Shown here: piece after piece, positions 32,983 to 45,340 of the stretch
Layout of the letters: the number at the start of each line of letters is the position of its first letter
Numbering within the stretch: the first letter of the stretch is position 1
Assembly: GCA_029216955.1 (NCBI GenBank)
Contig: JANAVB010015621.1
Location: 24,569-88,568 of the forward strand
DNA length: 64,000 bases
Reading direction: 5' to 3'
Source: Iris pallida
Lineage: Eukaryota; Streptophyta; Magnoliopsida; Asparagales; Iridaceae
Program-made: the position numbers and the translations under genes
The notes under the pieces: generated by a model
What the model was told of the DNA's origin: nothing
The model's input: the letters and a program-made list of their open reading frames with translations, nothing else
Database searches by the model: none

Positions 32983-34986
32983 ATGTCGAAGAGCTCGGTT
33001 CCCTCTCCTAGGGTTTTCTCGGCGGCGACTTCGCCTCCCCCCCGACCCCTCGACCCGCTCGCGGGGAGGGAGGCTCGACGGCTTGGAGGGACGGGGGGAG
33101 GTCGGCCTCTCCTGCCCGGAGGAGGATCGGGCGGCGGCAAGCAAGGGATTCCCCCAAACAAGGGGGGTCGGGCGGCGGAAGTGGGACCCTCCCAGGCGTG
33201 GGAGGGTCGGGCGGGGGCAGCGGAAGCGGGACAGGTCCAGGCGGCAACAAATCGGGCAGCGGCGGAGTGTCCCCCCCGGAGGGGGGGGGGTCGGGTGGCG
33301 GCGGTGTCACCCCCCCAGGCGGGGAGGGGTCGGGCAGCGGTAAGGAGGCTTTGGGCGGCTGTAGTGGGACCCTCCCGGGCGGGGGTGGGGGGTCGGGCGG
33401 CATGGGAGGATTGGGGGCTTCGGCTACCGTATTCGAGTTCGGGTCCGGGGTGGACAACTCTAGAGAGGCGGGCTGGCAGACGGTGACGAGACGTCGGACT
33501 GGCGGGAGACGAGGGGCCCAAACTCAAGTATCGGGGCGGACGGGGCCAGGGAATTATGGGACTCGATCTTCAACAGGCACGGTTGATCCCCGTCGTCGTG
33601 GGGGAGGTACGGTGCGCACTGTACCAGGGTGGAGGCCAAAGGCGACGGCAAGTAGAGAAGGCTAAGGGCATTGCCGTTGCTGATGGCAGGAAAGGCCCGG
33701 GTCCTGCGAACCCTACGACCAGGGCACACACTGAGGAGCGGCGGCCCCGGTCATGGAAGGAGGTTTGCACGCCGGTGGCGACGAAAAGCCCATTGTCGAT
33801 GGAATTTGTCACACCGATGTCTGTTGGAGGAGGGCTACGGGCGTATTTCCCCGCAGAGGAAATAGCGGTGGTTTCAGAATTCTAGAAGAACACTCTGGTG
33901 TTGTATGTGTTAGGGAACAAACCATTCTATGGCCAAATCCGAGGTTATGCGGAGCGAGTCTGGAGACCCAAAGGTAGCATGGAATTCTTCTCCAGGGAGA
34001 ATGGGTTCTACTATGTCAAATTTGGTCTAGCGGAGGATGTGACCAGGATTCTGCAGGGAGGGCCTTGGTCATTTGATGTGAGACTCATTATACTGAAGGA
34101 GTGGACGCCGGAGCTAAGATGTGAGAAGGAGGTGCTGAACGCTATTCCCATCTGGATTCGATTTCCAGAGTTTCCTGTGAAGTATTGGAGTATTCCGCTT
34201 CTCATGAGACTGGCCAGCCTCGTGGGGAAGCCGATCAAGGCAGACGAGGCCACTGCTTTCCGTACCAGACTTATGTATGCCAGGGTCTTCGTGGAGATCA
34301 AGGCGGGCTCGGATCTTCCGAGCATGCTTGAGTATCAGGTCCCGTCTGGGGAGGTTCTGACACATTCGGTGGAGTATGACTGGGTTCCACCCATGTGTTC
34401 ATACTACAAGTGTTTTGGGCACTCTACCGGTGCATGCAAACACAAGGGGAAGGAGGCCGCCAGGCCACCGACGGTTCAGACGGAGGCTACCGGGATGGAG
34501 CAAGCTCCCAGTCACTTACCTGGAGAGTCGTCGCCAGATAGACATATGGAGGAGGACACAGTGATGGAGGTAGAGAGGAGGCTGGAGTCAGGATCACCGC
34601 AGAGACATGAGATGGAGTCAGGATCACCGCAGAGACATGAGAGCACGCAGGGCGCTCTCGTCCCTTTCAGGCCACAGAGGACCATGGTTACTAGGGGTAT
34701 GAGCGCGGCTGAGAGTGGTCAGATGGTGATGGAGGCCTCCCCGGCGATTATGGTTTACAGCAGCAGGAAAAGGCATGCTCCGGCCACGCGGGAGGATATC
34801 CCCCAGGCGCGGGATCTGGAAGACCAGACGGAAGCCAATCCTGACTGGACACTTACTCTTAGCAGGATTCAGGCGCATCTTGCTCCTTCCTCCATGGTGG
34901 ATGCAGTCATTGATCAGGCGGATGAGACACTTCCCTCGAGTGTCGATCCAGACGAATTCCAGGGGGACGCCTCACTTATTAATTAA
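32983..34986 (+). pseudogene. LINE ORF1: Gly-rich N-terminus, DUF4283, damaged zinc knuckle
   Basis: Starts MSKSSVPSPRVFS. The G-rich tract 33100-33400 has frame changes (frame 1 to 3), and frame 1 resumes before 33700. A TAG at 33883-33885 breaks a conserved stretch; the frame goes on as KNTLVLYVLGNKPFYG, part of DUF4283 (to about 34380). The knuckle reads CSYYKCFGHSTGAC: the second Cys ligand is Tyr (TAC at 34405-34407). Acidic and polar tail to TAA at 34984-34986. ORF1 is the RNA-binding protein of the LINE. Confidence 0.85.
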
Positions 34987-37900
34987 ATATCGGTCCTAGC
35001 ATGGAACATTAGGGGGGTGTTCCATTGGACGATGGAGGGAGATTGGAGGGGTTCTGAGGAGAGAGTCGTGTGACATTGCTATCTTGTTGGAGACGAAGAT
35101 TAGAGGGGCCGTCATGCTCTCGCGTAGGACTCCGGCAAACTGGGATCACATCCACAACCTGGATCTTTGCGATATGGCAAGGATCTGGGTTAGGTGGAAC
35201 CGAGGTAGCTGGGAGGGGGTGCAGATCCATAAATCAGAACAACTCATTGGCATTACTTTCGAGAACAAAGGTGGGTTCCGATTCATCCTGGGTGCTGTAT
35301 ATGGGCACAATGACCGGAGACTCCGGGAGGCTTTGTGGGAGGACATTGTGCATCTGGGTCTTATGGCGGACAACATGCATCTCCCTCTGCTCATCATGGG
35401 GGACTTCAATGCTATGCTGCTTCGTCAAGAGAAGGTGGGAGGTCGTCCTGTTCCGGACTCGATCTTATATAACTTCCAGAGGTGTCTGCTTATGTCAGGG
35501 ATGCGGGGGCTGGAGCGAGCTTGACATGTTTGGACCTGGCACAACAAGGCTACACATAATCGGATTGCGTCAGTTGGATCGGGCCTTGGGCAATAGTGAG
35601 TGGTTCAGGTGCTTTTCGAACTCAGTGGCGGAAGGTCTTGCGGCGGGGTACTAGCGACCATTCTCCTATCCGGGTTGGCCTCTGTGAGAGACCCACTTTG
35701 AGGGCGAGGCCGTTTCGGTATAACAACAGTTGGTATCTGTCGGCTGGATATGAGGAGGTGGTTACGGGAGAGATACAACACTTCCGGGATGGCACGGCTC
35801 AGTTCAGCATGGTTCACAAACTCAAGCAGCTCAAGCGTGCTCTCAGGGGTTGGGTGAAGACGAGACCGCGGACTTCTTTGGCGGATAAGGAAGCCGAGCT
35901 TCGGGACACTCAGTTGGCTCTCCAAGCTGACATTCTGAACGGGGAGCTGGCGGCTAAGGAGAAGATCCTGATTGAGGAGGTCAGCATCATGAGATTGCAG
36001 GAGGAGATTAGTGCGACACAGAGGGCTAAATGTACCTGGCTCAAAGATGGAGACCGCTGCACCAAATTCTTCTACGATGTGATCCGCACCCGTCAGCATC
36101 GGAACAGCATTTCCAGACTTCTGAATGCAGAGGGACGTCTTGTAGGGGACCCGGTGGAGATTCAGGAGGAGGCCGTCAGATTTTACACTGACTTATATCA
36201 GCAGACGGATTGCACTAGCACGTTTCCAGCCCTTGTCACGAAGAGACTGGTGTCCCTCCATGGGAACAGCCTGCTTTTGGCACCTGTGAGGATGGAGGAG
36301 GTGGAAGACATTGTGATGAAGGCTAATCCCAACAAAGCTCCCGGGCCTGATGGCTTCTCTTCAGGGTTCTTTAAGCGACACTGGGGTGTGCTTAAGGCCC
36401 CTGTTCTGGCGGCGGTACAGGAGTTCTTTGCGGAGGGCAGGCTTCTGAAGGAGATGAACCACACCTTCTTGACGCTGGTTCCTAAGAAGGAGGGAGCGAC
36501 CTCACTTGCAGATTTTCGGCCCATTGCTTGCTGTAATTTTCTTTATAAGATTATCACTCATCTTATGTGCAGGCATATAGAGGGGATTATGCAGGAATTG
36601 GTGTCCCAGAATCAAGCAGCGTTCATCAAGGGCCGGTCGATAGCGAAGCACAGCCTGCTAGCTCATGAGATGGTGAGGGAGTTCAGCAAACCTGGGGGGA
36701 TGAAGGCTTGTGTGAAGCTTGACCTCCGGAAAGCTTATGATACGGTCAACCGGGACTTCCTGTGTCACTTGATGCTTGCCATGGGGTTCGACGAGAGGTG
36801 GGTGCGAGGGTGAGGGAGTGTATTTGCTCCCCTACTTTCTCAGTCCTCATCCAGGGCAGGCCGCATGGCTACTTCAGGAGCAACAGGGGGTTGAGGCAGG
36901 GTGACCCCCTCTTCCCGTATTTATTTATCTTGGTGATGGAGTACTTTACATGCATGATGGATACGGCGGTGCATAGCAAGAGGATCGTCCCCCTTTTCCG
37001 GTTGGTGAGTCCGGTTATCTCCCATTTGATCTATGCTGACGACTTATTGGTGCTACTCCAGCCTTCCATGCGGGGAATGAGAGCGCTCTCTGACATTATG
37101 GAGGAGTTCGGGCGGCTATCTGGGCTCCAGTTAAACAGGAAGAAAAGCAGAGTCTACTTCAGCTCCCGGTGTACATAGCAGGAGGAGAGAGCCTTCGCCT
37201 TGGGAGTGGACAGAGGCGAGCTCCCAGTGAAATACCTGGGGGTCCCGCTGACGGTCAATATGCCAGAGAGCAGGATTGTCACAGCTTGGTGGATTTTGCT
37301 CAGAGGAGAGTGGAAGGCTGGCAAGCTGCGGGTCTATCATTTGGCGGACGGATTGAGTTGGTGCGTTCGGTTATTGCGGGCATCACGATGTCCTGGCTCC
37401 AGTCTATCCAGATCCCTACGGCTACTATTCGAAAAGTGGAGGCCATCTGTTGACTTCATCTGGAGGGGAGGGATGCATGCGATCTCCTGGGACCAGCTAT
37501 GTCGGCCTCGGGAGGAAGGAGTGGGGTTGAGGCCTCTTCATGCGGTCAGGAAGGCAGCTTGTGTGAAGATGGCCTGGAGATTCATCAAGGGGGGGTCGCT
37601 CTGGGCGGAATGGATGGCGAACAGATACTTACGGAGGACTAACTTCTGGACCTGCAGGATAGACAACAATTTCTCGGTCACGTTTAAGGCCATTTTGAGG
37701 TGTCGACCGGTGCTTTAGACCGCTATCTGCTGGAACATGAAAGATGGGACGACTACCGATCTGGCTAGACCCTTGGTTGGGTTCCAGATCCTTGCTCGAG
37801 ATATTGGGAGGTCAGCTGGACAGAGAAGCGGGCAGGGGGCTCACATGCAGTCGGATCATCAGAGATGGAGTTTGGAGGCCATAAGGATATCCATATACTG

Positions 37901-38463
37901 CTCAGCTTGCCGAGGAGATTCGCCTTATTACTATTGACGCTAGCCAGCATGGGGATTCCTGGAGCTGGGCCGGGCCAGGTACGGGGGGCGGGTCAGGTCT
38001 ATTCTGCTTTCGTAGCTGCTACGACTTGGTTCGGACCCACCACGACCGGGCTGAGGAGGTGGACTTCATTTGGGGCAAGGGGGTTGCCCGAAAAATGCAA
38101 CTATGTGTATACCGACTTCTACGGGGTAGACTGATGACGAGAGACAGACTCCTCAGGTTTGGGATGCAGATCCCGGATGCCAAATGTGTGCTATGTAATG
38201 GGGAGGACGAATCTATGGGGCATCTCTTCTTTGTATGCCCGGTGACCTGGCACATTTGGTGCGCGCAGCTGAGAGGGGTTGGGGTGGATAGAGAAATTCG
38301 GAGCATTCTCAGCTGGATCCGAGATCACAGAGGCCGGGATCCGGGGTGGACCAGAAGAGCCAGAGTTTGTCTCGCCGCGTCCGTTTGGCACATCTGGAAG
38401 GAGCGGAACAGACGTATTTTCGAGGGCTCGACTACCCCCCTATTGGAATTCTACATAACATAG
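34987..38463 (+). pseudogene. LINE ORF2: endonuclease, reverse transcriptase, zf-RVT
   Basis: Begins with ISVLAWNIRG, an AP-type endonuclease start, with LETKI (about 35086), VYGHN (about 35300) and GDFNAML (35400-35420). A TGA at 35522-35524 falls just before the conserved HVWTWHN. RT blocks NKAPGPDGFSSGFF (36330-36375), DFRPIACCN and KLDLRKAYD are in one frame to 36813; after a frameshift come GLRQGDPL and the catalytic YADD (37032-37043). A frame change near 37290 is reversed near 37455. zf-RVT (CVYRLLRGRLMTRDRL) is at 38100-38260. The protein would nick the target and prime reverse transcription there; this copy cannot. Confidence 0.9.
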
Positions 38464-38585
38464 AATTCGATGTATCAGTAATGGCCCCATAATATTATAA
38501 TTTGGGGCATGGGAAGTTGTGATATTTATGTATTGTAATATCTTTTCCGCTATATGCGAGGAATAAATTCACCCTTATTCAAAAA

Positions 38586-38613
38586 TATATATATATATAT
38601 ATAGTTTGTAGTG

Positions 38614-38673
<60 letters not shown>
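38586..38673. repeat. (TA)n with internal TAGTTTGTAGTGAAA direct repeat
   Basis: Two TA runs separated by, and followed by, TAGTTTGTAGTGAAA (38602-38616 and 38672-38686). Confidence 0.9.
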
Positions 38674-38676
<3 letters not shown>

Positions 38677-38686
38677 TGTAGTGAAA

Positions 38687-39801
38687 TTGATGCCAACCTA
38701 TCATTCTATCTCGAGATTATGTGCTGATATGCTGAGGTAAATCAGTGGAGATGGTACATTGCAAATATCCATTAGCATCCTTTTATATTGTTCTGTATAT
38801 CATTTGTAATGGCAAGAAACATTAAAATAAATCTTTCATTGAAGTTGGTCAGCAATTAAAGGTTCCTTGGTTGTTGTAGTTGTTGCTGTAGTGCAACAAC
38901 CAACAAGTGGCTGTTTGGTATTGTGAAACTCACCCTGAAGTGTGCACCAGGGGTGGAAGTGCACACCTATATGCGACTTCATTTGTTTCAATCAATGCCG
39001 AAGTGGAGACATGAACTGGAGGCATTATTGCCTTGCAGTTCCTGTTGGGCGTAAGTAGGGTGCAAAAGCAAGACACTCCACATCCCTTTCTTTGGCGGAT
39101 GTGTGCGGAAGTGGCTGCTTGATATTTTTTCTAATTAAAGGTTAATATAGAGTGTTAATTATTTATAAGTTAAATACTTAGTAATAGTACTTAATTATCA
39201 ATTTAGTAAATATTAATTTCTAATAAGTTACATAGTTTAGTTAGGAAGCACAAACACCATTTGGGCCGTGTCGTCAGACGCATACCGTAAATGTATCCGA
39301 CACGCCATAGATACTCCAAATTATAGTGAATACATGTCAAAACATTGATGTGTTCGTATTGTCGTGTCCTATCCTTGTTCGTGCAACATAGGTGCCAACT
39401 ACTTTATAATGCTAGTTAATGTTAAACAATTAAAATACTTAATAATTCAAATAAATAACCAATAAATATACAATACTAATATTATTTGATACACTATAAT
39501 TAGTTAATACTTAATTACTTTTTGTTATTGTTAATAATGCACAATAGTTAATTCTTTAAGAATGCACAATACTAATAAGAACCTAAATATTCTTTGGTGA
39601 TATATATTGTTAATATTTAAATTAAAAAAAACAATTATTATTAATTATTACCAATTTAGTTCTATGATTAATTATTTTTTTTGCTTTTGTTATTGTTATA
39701 ATGCACATTTTCGCTTTCCCATCTCCTTCATATATTAACATTCAAACACGGAAGTGTGATTTGCTCACTTCCAAAGTACAAAATATCATGTATCCAAACA
39801 C
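38687..39801. other. Non-coding spacer
   Basis: AT-rich, no recognisable element ends or ORF. Confidence 0.5.
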
Positions 39802-39804
39802 TAA

Positions 39805-40132
39805 GGTTGTGTTTGATTGGGCTTTTCTTTTATGGAAAACATTTCCATCACGAATTTTCCACCAATTGTAGTGTTTGATAGCTTATATTTTCCATGGAAT
39901 TATTTTCCAAAAAACTACCATTTTCCATATTTTCTTCTAAAATGGTGGAAAATGAAACATGCCCAACCCGTAGGAAAATATCATTTTCCATAGAAAATAA
40001 CTATTTCCGTTGAAAATAATGACGATTAAATACCCAAATTAAGTTTTCCATGGAACTTTTTTCCTAGGAAAATAATTCCATGGAATTAATTTCTTTTCCA
40101 CATATTTTCCACCTTGCAATCAAACACAACCC
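39805..40132. mobile_element. Tourist-like MITE (PIF/Harbinger type), TSD TAA
   Basis: Left GGTTGTGTTTGATTGGGC, right (inverted) GGGTTGTGTTTGATTGC, flanked by TAA (39802-39804, 40133-40135). The interior is rich in TTTTCCATGGAA-like palindromes. 328 bp. A relative lies at 51347-51619. Confidence 0.8.
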
Positions 40133-40402
40133 TAAAAGTAGTTCCAACAGAGAAGAAGTAGGATGAAACTCAAAAGCATACGCATTTCACTTTCAGTAGA
40201 CAAGAAGTCACTTTCACGCTTCCAAGTGCACTGAAGACTTGCTAAACTTACGACACCTACCGATGAACTGCATTCATTTAGTCGCATGCAATGGTAGTGC
40301 AGCTAAAATGGGCAGGATTAGGTAGTGACACAATGGTAAGGGTCAGCAGATAATTAATTAGACCATTGGGCTGATGTGGTATAAGAAGACAAGTGTCCAT
40401 AG

Positions 40403-40918
40403 TAAATGATAAGTTTAAAGAAGCTGTCAAGTGCCAACTACTAGTAGCCTGCAAATAAAGTTGCAGTCATGTTTATCGCAACTTTTCAAGCTCTCTAGCA
40501 CAAGTTGCAGATTGCTTCCCATCCACGTTGCAAACACCCATTGGGGTTGTGGAATAGCTAGAATTCGAGAGGCTACAGTGTAATCTTTTGGAAATCATAG
40601 GAAATGCCAAATTTGGAATATATTAGCAACTCTTTTCTCCTTTTGTGAAGTAAGGGTTGTAAATGATAAGTTTAAAGAAGCTGTCAAGTGCCTACTACTA
40701 GTAGCCTGCAAATAAAGTTGCAGTCATGTTTATCGCAACTTTTCAAGCTCTCTAGCACAGTTGCAGATTGCTTTCAGTCTACGATACAAAAACCCATTGG
40801 GGGTATTGAATAGCTAGAATTGGAGAGGCTACAGTGTAATCGTTTGGAAATCTTAGGAAATGCCAAATTTGGAATATATTAGCAACTCTTTTCTCCTTTT
40901 GTGAAGTAAGGGTTGTAA
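40403..40918. repeat. Tandem duplication, two units of about 257 bp
   Basis: Both units start TAAATGATAAGTTTAAAGAAG and end TTGTGAAGTAAGGGTTG. They differ by scattered substitutions (for example TTCCCATCCACG versus TTTCAGTCTACG). Non-coding. Confidence 0.93.
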
Positions 40919-41790
40919 TGTTTGTGTCAGTTATGTAGACTCTTAAGTGCATCTGCATGTCATGTAATCATAATTTCCAACAAATGAAATTGGAGAATTT
41001 TCTCAAAGATAACCAGAAATAAATAGTTTTCGACCTTAATTAGAAATCTTACTAAACTAGGATAATTCTTCTTTTACAACTCCCAGTTTATGTTGTTTGT
41101 TTGAATTAAATTTGTTAATTGAAAGAGAACAGTAATGTTCGAAAATACATAGTCGGAACATCAATTAGGATATACTTGTCAAGAGATTTATCAGAGATTC
41201 TATCACCAGACAAAGCTTTAGCAATTTCTTGTGCCTTTGCAGAACTACTTGCTAAGGAGGAGTTAACTTCCAGAGCCATTTATGAACTTTACAATAATAG
41301 AAGTTGGCATCTCTGCATGTATCATGTTCAGAATGCTTCACTCTTAATATGTTTGTTTTTTGAATCAAGTTTTGATTGTGGAAAGAGATTATATGACTTC
41401 CAATATCAATGAATTTGAACCAGGAGGTTTTAGGTTTCAACCGTAACAGTTTTTGGGCAAGCATGTTGCTCTTGCACCTCACCAGGCTCCATGAAAAGTT
41501 TTCATTTACTTGCTTACTACTTTATTAGTAACTGATGTTTGGTTATTGTTTTGTTGTTTGTTGTTGCTTGATTTAACAGATTGAGCCAACCACTAGTTAC
41601 ATGTTGCTATTGTCATTTTAATTGTGCACATAATAGTTGCTTGATGTTTGAACATCTTGTTTGAATTTTATAAATTTATTATGGTTCTAGACTCTCTTGT
41701 TTAGTTTCTTGAGTATTTTTTTGGCATTTTAGTTGTTATTTATTAAAAATTAGGAATACTGCCCCCTAGAGCACACCTCCATCTCTCTTA
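40919..41790. other. Spacer with an isolated 97-codon ORF (41119-41412)
   Basis: The ORF (MKENSNVRKYIVG...) has no recognised domain, no plausible splice context and no relative in the window. It may be chance or a worn exon. Confidence 0.3.
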
Positions 41791-42395
41791 GGATCTGTTT
41801 GGTTCATGGATTTGACGAATTTGATGAATTTCTGTTATGATGTTTGGTTCAAGAATTTGAGGGGACATGGCAGAAATGGCTGTTTGGTTCATGGATTCTT
41901 GAGAAATCAAGAATTTTATGGATTTTGTTGGTAGGACCTGTCCTAAAGAATCCACGGGTTCCATAAATGATTTTTTTTGGTTCCAGTATTCGGTTGGTTG
42001 CATTTGTGGACAAGAGTCTCTACATGTTAGAGAGAGAAAATTGGTGAGACTCCTTGTTTCTCACCAAACTCCCTAGTTCCAAGTGACGAGCGAAGTAAAA
42101 TTGGAAGGAGAGCCACAACTTTTTAAGGGGAGAAGAACTGCACCTTTGAGTCGTCTCCCGAAGTTTCTGAACCAAACATCAAAATTTGGTAGGACTTGAC
42201 TGAAAAAAAAATCATCACTTGAAACAAAGAGTTCCATGAGAAACAAAGGGTCCTATCAATTCTCTCTAACATGTGGCAATTTTTGTTTACAAATTAAAAC
42301 AACCAGACACTTGAAACAAATGGAATTAATGGATTCCTTTGACGTTCCTACCAACAATTCTTGGTTTCTCACAAATCCATGAACCAAACAAGCCC
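41791..42395. mobile_element. MITE with GTTTGGTTCATGGATTTG ends
   Basis: Left GGATCTGTTTGGTTCATGG, right (inverted) GGGCTTGTTTGGTTCATGG. About 605 bp, with further inverted similarity inside (GAAACCAAGAATT, TTGGTAGGA). Flanks TTA and ATA do not match; TAGGAT occurs on both sides, so the TSD is unresolved. Confidence 0.7.
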
Positions 42396-42555
42396 ATAGG
42401 ATGCTATTTAAGGGTATTCATTCGCAGAATATGATTTTTTAATTGATTATAAGCACTTTATATCATTTTTTATCTTGCTGTTTAATTTTTATCGCCTTTG
42501 ATTTCTGATACTTTTTTGTGCTTATCTAATCTTCTTATCTATTAAATCTTTCAGA

Positions 42556-43276
42556 ATGGTTCAAACTCGGAACACTGTAGAGGGCTCGTCAGGAGGAGCT
42601 GAACCGAATGTGCTCGAGCCAGTTGAGCTTTCCCCACCCTTGCCAGCTCTACCGATGGTGACGATGGACGGGGCACAACTTCTTGGGATATTTCAGAGGT
42701 TGATCGAGTCTCAAACGCAGCAGACTGCTCTGATGAGAGAGAGCATGGAGGATGTGACGGGACGGGGCACAACTCCTTGGGATATTTCAGAGGTTGATCG
42801 AGTCTTATAGAGAGCAGACTACTCTGATGAGAGAGGGCATGGAGGATGTTTGTCGTGCTGCTAGGGTGACCCCGCAATTGAAGGTAGGGAGCGCCATGGA
42901 TTTTATGGAATTGGGACCTCTTGAATTTTATGGCACCGAGGGGATTCTTTATGCCGATGAATGGTTAGACAAAGTGGAGCGATTGATGAAGATCGTTCGG
43001 ATTCCTGATGATCTAAAGGTCAAGACAGCCAGCATACAGCTTTTTGACATCGCCAGGATATGGTTCAAAGATGAGCCTGAGCTTGCAATTCCGGATCTCA
43101 CATGGGAGACCTTCAAGGAACTATTCAAGAAGAAGTTCTTTCCGGAGGTTGCTAGAGACGCTCTGCAGGACCAATTTGAGAGACTAGAACAGGGCAACCT
43201 TACCGTTGATGAGTATGCAGCTGAGTTCGACAGGCTCAGCCACTTTGTAGAGTACATGAGGGGCCCCGGAGGTTAG
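42556..43276 (+). pseudogene. gag of the chromovirus-like element
   Basis: ATG at 42556 after a leader CTTTCAGA. A 94-bp tandem duplication (42666-42759 and 42760-42853) adds a second copy of a Gln/Met-rich segment and shifts the frame, ending the first ORF at 42810. The second frame gives the capsid core of the retrotransposon gag family (FYGTEGILYADEWLDKVERL ... FKELFKKKFFP ... QGNLTVDEYAAEFDRLSHF), which ends at TAG 43274. Gag forms the particle shell. Confidence 0.85.
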
Positions 43277-43389
43277 AGCTCGTCGGTTTCGTAGGGGACT
43301 ATCCCCGGAGATTCGACTTTATGTCACCAGCATAGCCAGGACATATGAGGAGATTTTGAAGGTGGCTCAGGGCGTCGAGTGGGATTTGG

Positions 43390-45340
43390 GCCGTAGGCCC
43401 TAGAGAGGCAGAGGCTACTGAAGACGTTATCACAGGTTCAATAGTTTTCAATTCCTTACCAGCTATTACATTATTTGATTCTAGAGCTTCGTGTTCTTTC
43501 ATGTTAGTAGATTTCCTTATGATGCATAGTTTAGCAACCGAACCTCTTAGGAGTTGTTACAAGATCATTACCTGAGACATTATTCCGGTTAGTGACACCT
43601 GTAACAACTGCTCGAAATTTTTGTTGGTAGAGTTGCGTGCTAGGTTACTCGTAATCCCAATTTTCGGCTTTGATATCATCTTGGGTATGGATTGGTTGAG
43701 TCTGCACCACGTGATCATAGACTGACATAGAGGATGTGTGATCTTTATACCGCCCGAAAAACTAGAGTTCGAGTTCATCAAAGAAGCTCGAGAGCTTAGT
43801 AGGAGTGCTATATGTGGAGTATTAGTTGGAGAGGAGTTGCCTCATCATCATTTCAGAGTTTTTGGATCTTTCCAAAGGATCTTCTAAGGCTTCCTCCAGA
43901 TAGAGAGGTCGAGTCCTCAATCGACTTAATGTCAGGAGCGGCACCAGTGGCTTAAATAATATACAAAGTAAAAAAAAAAAGATGAAGAACTGAAGGAGCA
44001 GCTAATGGAGTTGGAAGGCAAAGGGTTTATGCGATGGAGCGCTTCACCTCAGGGTGCTCCGATATTGTTTATGTCGAAGAATGATGTGTCCGTGAGGATG
44101 TGTATTGATTATAGGGCGTTGAATGTCCTAACAGTCAAGAACAACTACCCGTTGTCGAGGATTGATGATTTGTTCGATCTGTTGAATGGAGTCCGAGTAT
44201 TTTTCGAGGATTGATTTGAGATCCAATTATCACCAGGTGAAGGAGGATATTTTGAAATCTTCTATGATTCGGTATGGACATTATGACTTCGTAGTGATGC
44301 CATACGAATGCCCTGCAATAGAACATGATATTCCATCGTTATTTAGACAAGTTCGTTATGGTATTCATTAATGATATTGTGATTTATTAGAAGACCATAT
44401 AATAGCATGACGAGCACTTGAGATCGTATTGGAGACTCTGGGGCGAGAGAAACTATACGGGAAATTGTCGAAGTATGAATTCTTCTTGGGCAAGGTTGAG
44501 TTTGTTGGTCACGTAGTAACTGGCAGTGGCATTGCAGTGGATCCCAAAAAGATAGCGACAGTAGAAGCATATCCTATGACAGGTGATAGGCATGCAGATT
44601 CAATATACTTTCATGAACATGATTATAGAGAGAGTATTTCGGATGAGAGTTCTACGGAGTACCAAAGCTCAGGTGCAAGCATAACAAATTGTTGATTTTA
44701 GTATACATGAGGATGGATCCTTAAGGTACGGAGATAGAGTTTGTGTTCCCAGGGGTGCAGGAGGTTATGTCGGAGGTTCACAGATCACAGTATTCTATAT
44801 ATGCAGGAGATTCACATATCACACTATTATATACATTCTGGAGCAACAAAGATGTACAAGGATTCACAAACACATATTTGGTGGTATGTCGTGAAGAGAA
44901 AAGTTTGTCGTTTTGTTTCTATGTGTTTAGTGTGTGCCAATAGGTCAAGGTCGAAAGACAGAGAGCAGGAGAAATGTTGCAGCTATTACCCATTCTAGCG
45001 TGGAAGTGGGAACACATTAATATGAATTTTGTATCAGGGATTCCACGGACACCAGGAGGAAGGACGCATTTTGGGCATAGTGGACAAATTGACCAAATTC
45101 GCACATTTTCTACTCTTCAAGGTTGGATTATCGACAGAGAGTAGCAAATCCATATGTTCGACAGATTATGGTGCTGTATAGAGTCCCAGTGAGCATATAG
45201 TTTTCGACCGAGACTTTCGGTTTACATCCCATTTTTTGCAGAGTTTACATGCTAGTCTCGTACGCAGCTAAAGTTCAGCTAAAGTTCAGCACAACATATA
45301 GTTTTCGACCGAGACTTTCGGTTTACATCCCATTATTATA
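43390..45340 (+). pseudogene. pol remnant: protease, RT, integrase N-terminus
   Basis: Protease: LFDSRAS at 43474-43491, where DSGAS is usual (Gly to Arg). [20 protein letters not shown] (44100-44155), [10 protein letters not shown]; the active site reads FIND (Asp to Asn at 44370-44372). RT tail FVGHVVTGSGIAVDPKKI to about 44580. RNase H is absent. Integrase: HHCC region with CLVCAN (44925-44942), then core pieces HINMNFVSGIPRTPGG and VFDRDFRFTSHF. The sequence ends near 45340, before the catalytic Glu. A 101-bp direct repeat starts at 45194 and 45295. Confidence 0.82.

Larger units (their letters stand above)
32983..38600 (+). mobile_element. Near full-length L1-type LINE, decayed
   Basis: ORF1 (to 34986) and ORF2 (34987-38463) are in order, then a 3' UTR with AATAAATTC (38561-38569) and a junction with TA repeats. 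Coding parts have 55-60 percent GC, far above the flanks. Both sides of the element are TA microsatellites (32926-32971 and 38586-38673). Several frameshifts and stops make it inactive. Confidence 0.9.

Noticed and set aside
32892..33527. Proline-rich minus-strand ORF opposite LINE ORF1
   Set aside because: Shadow of the Gly-rich G-tract; the plus strand carries the LINE ORF1 frame.
41119..41412. 97-codon ORF as a gene
   Set aside because: No recognised domain, no splice or promoter support, no similarity elsewhere in the window.
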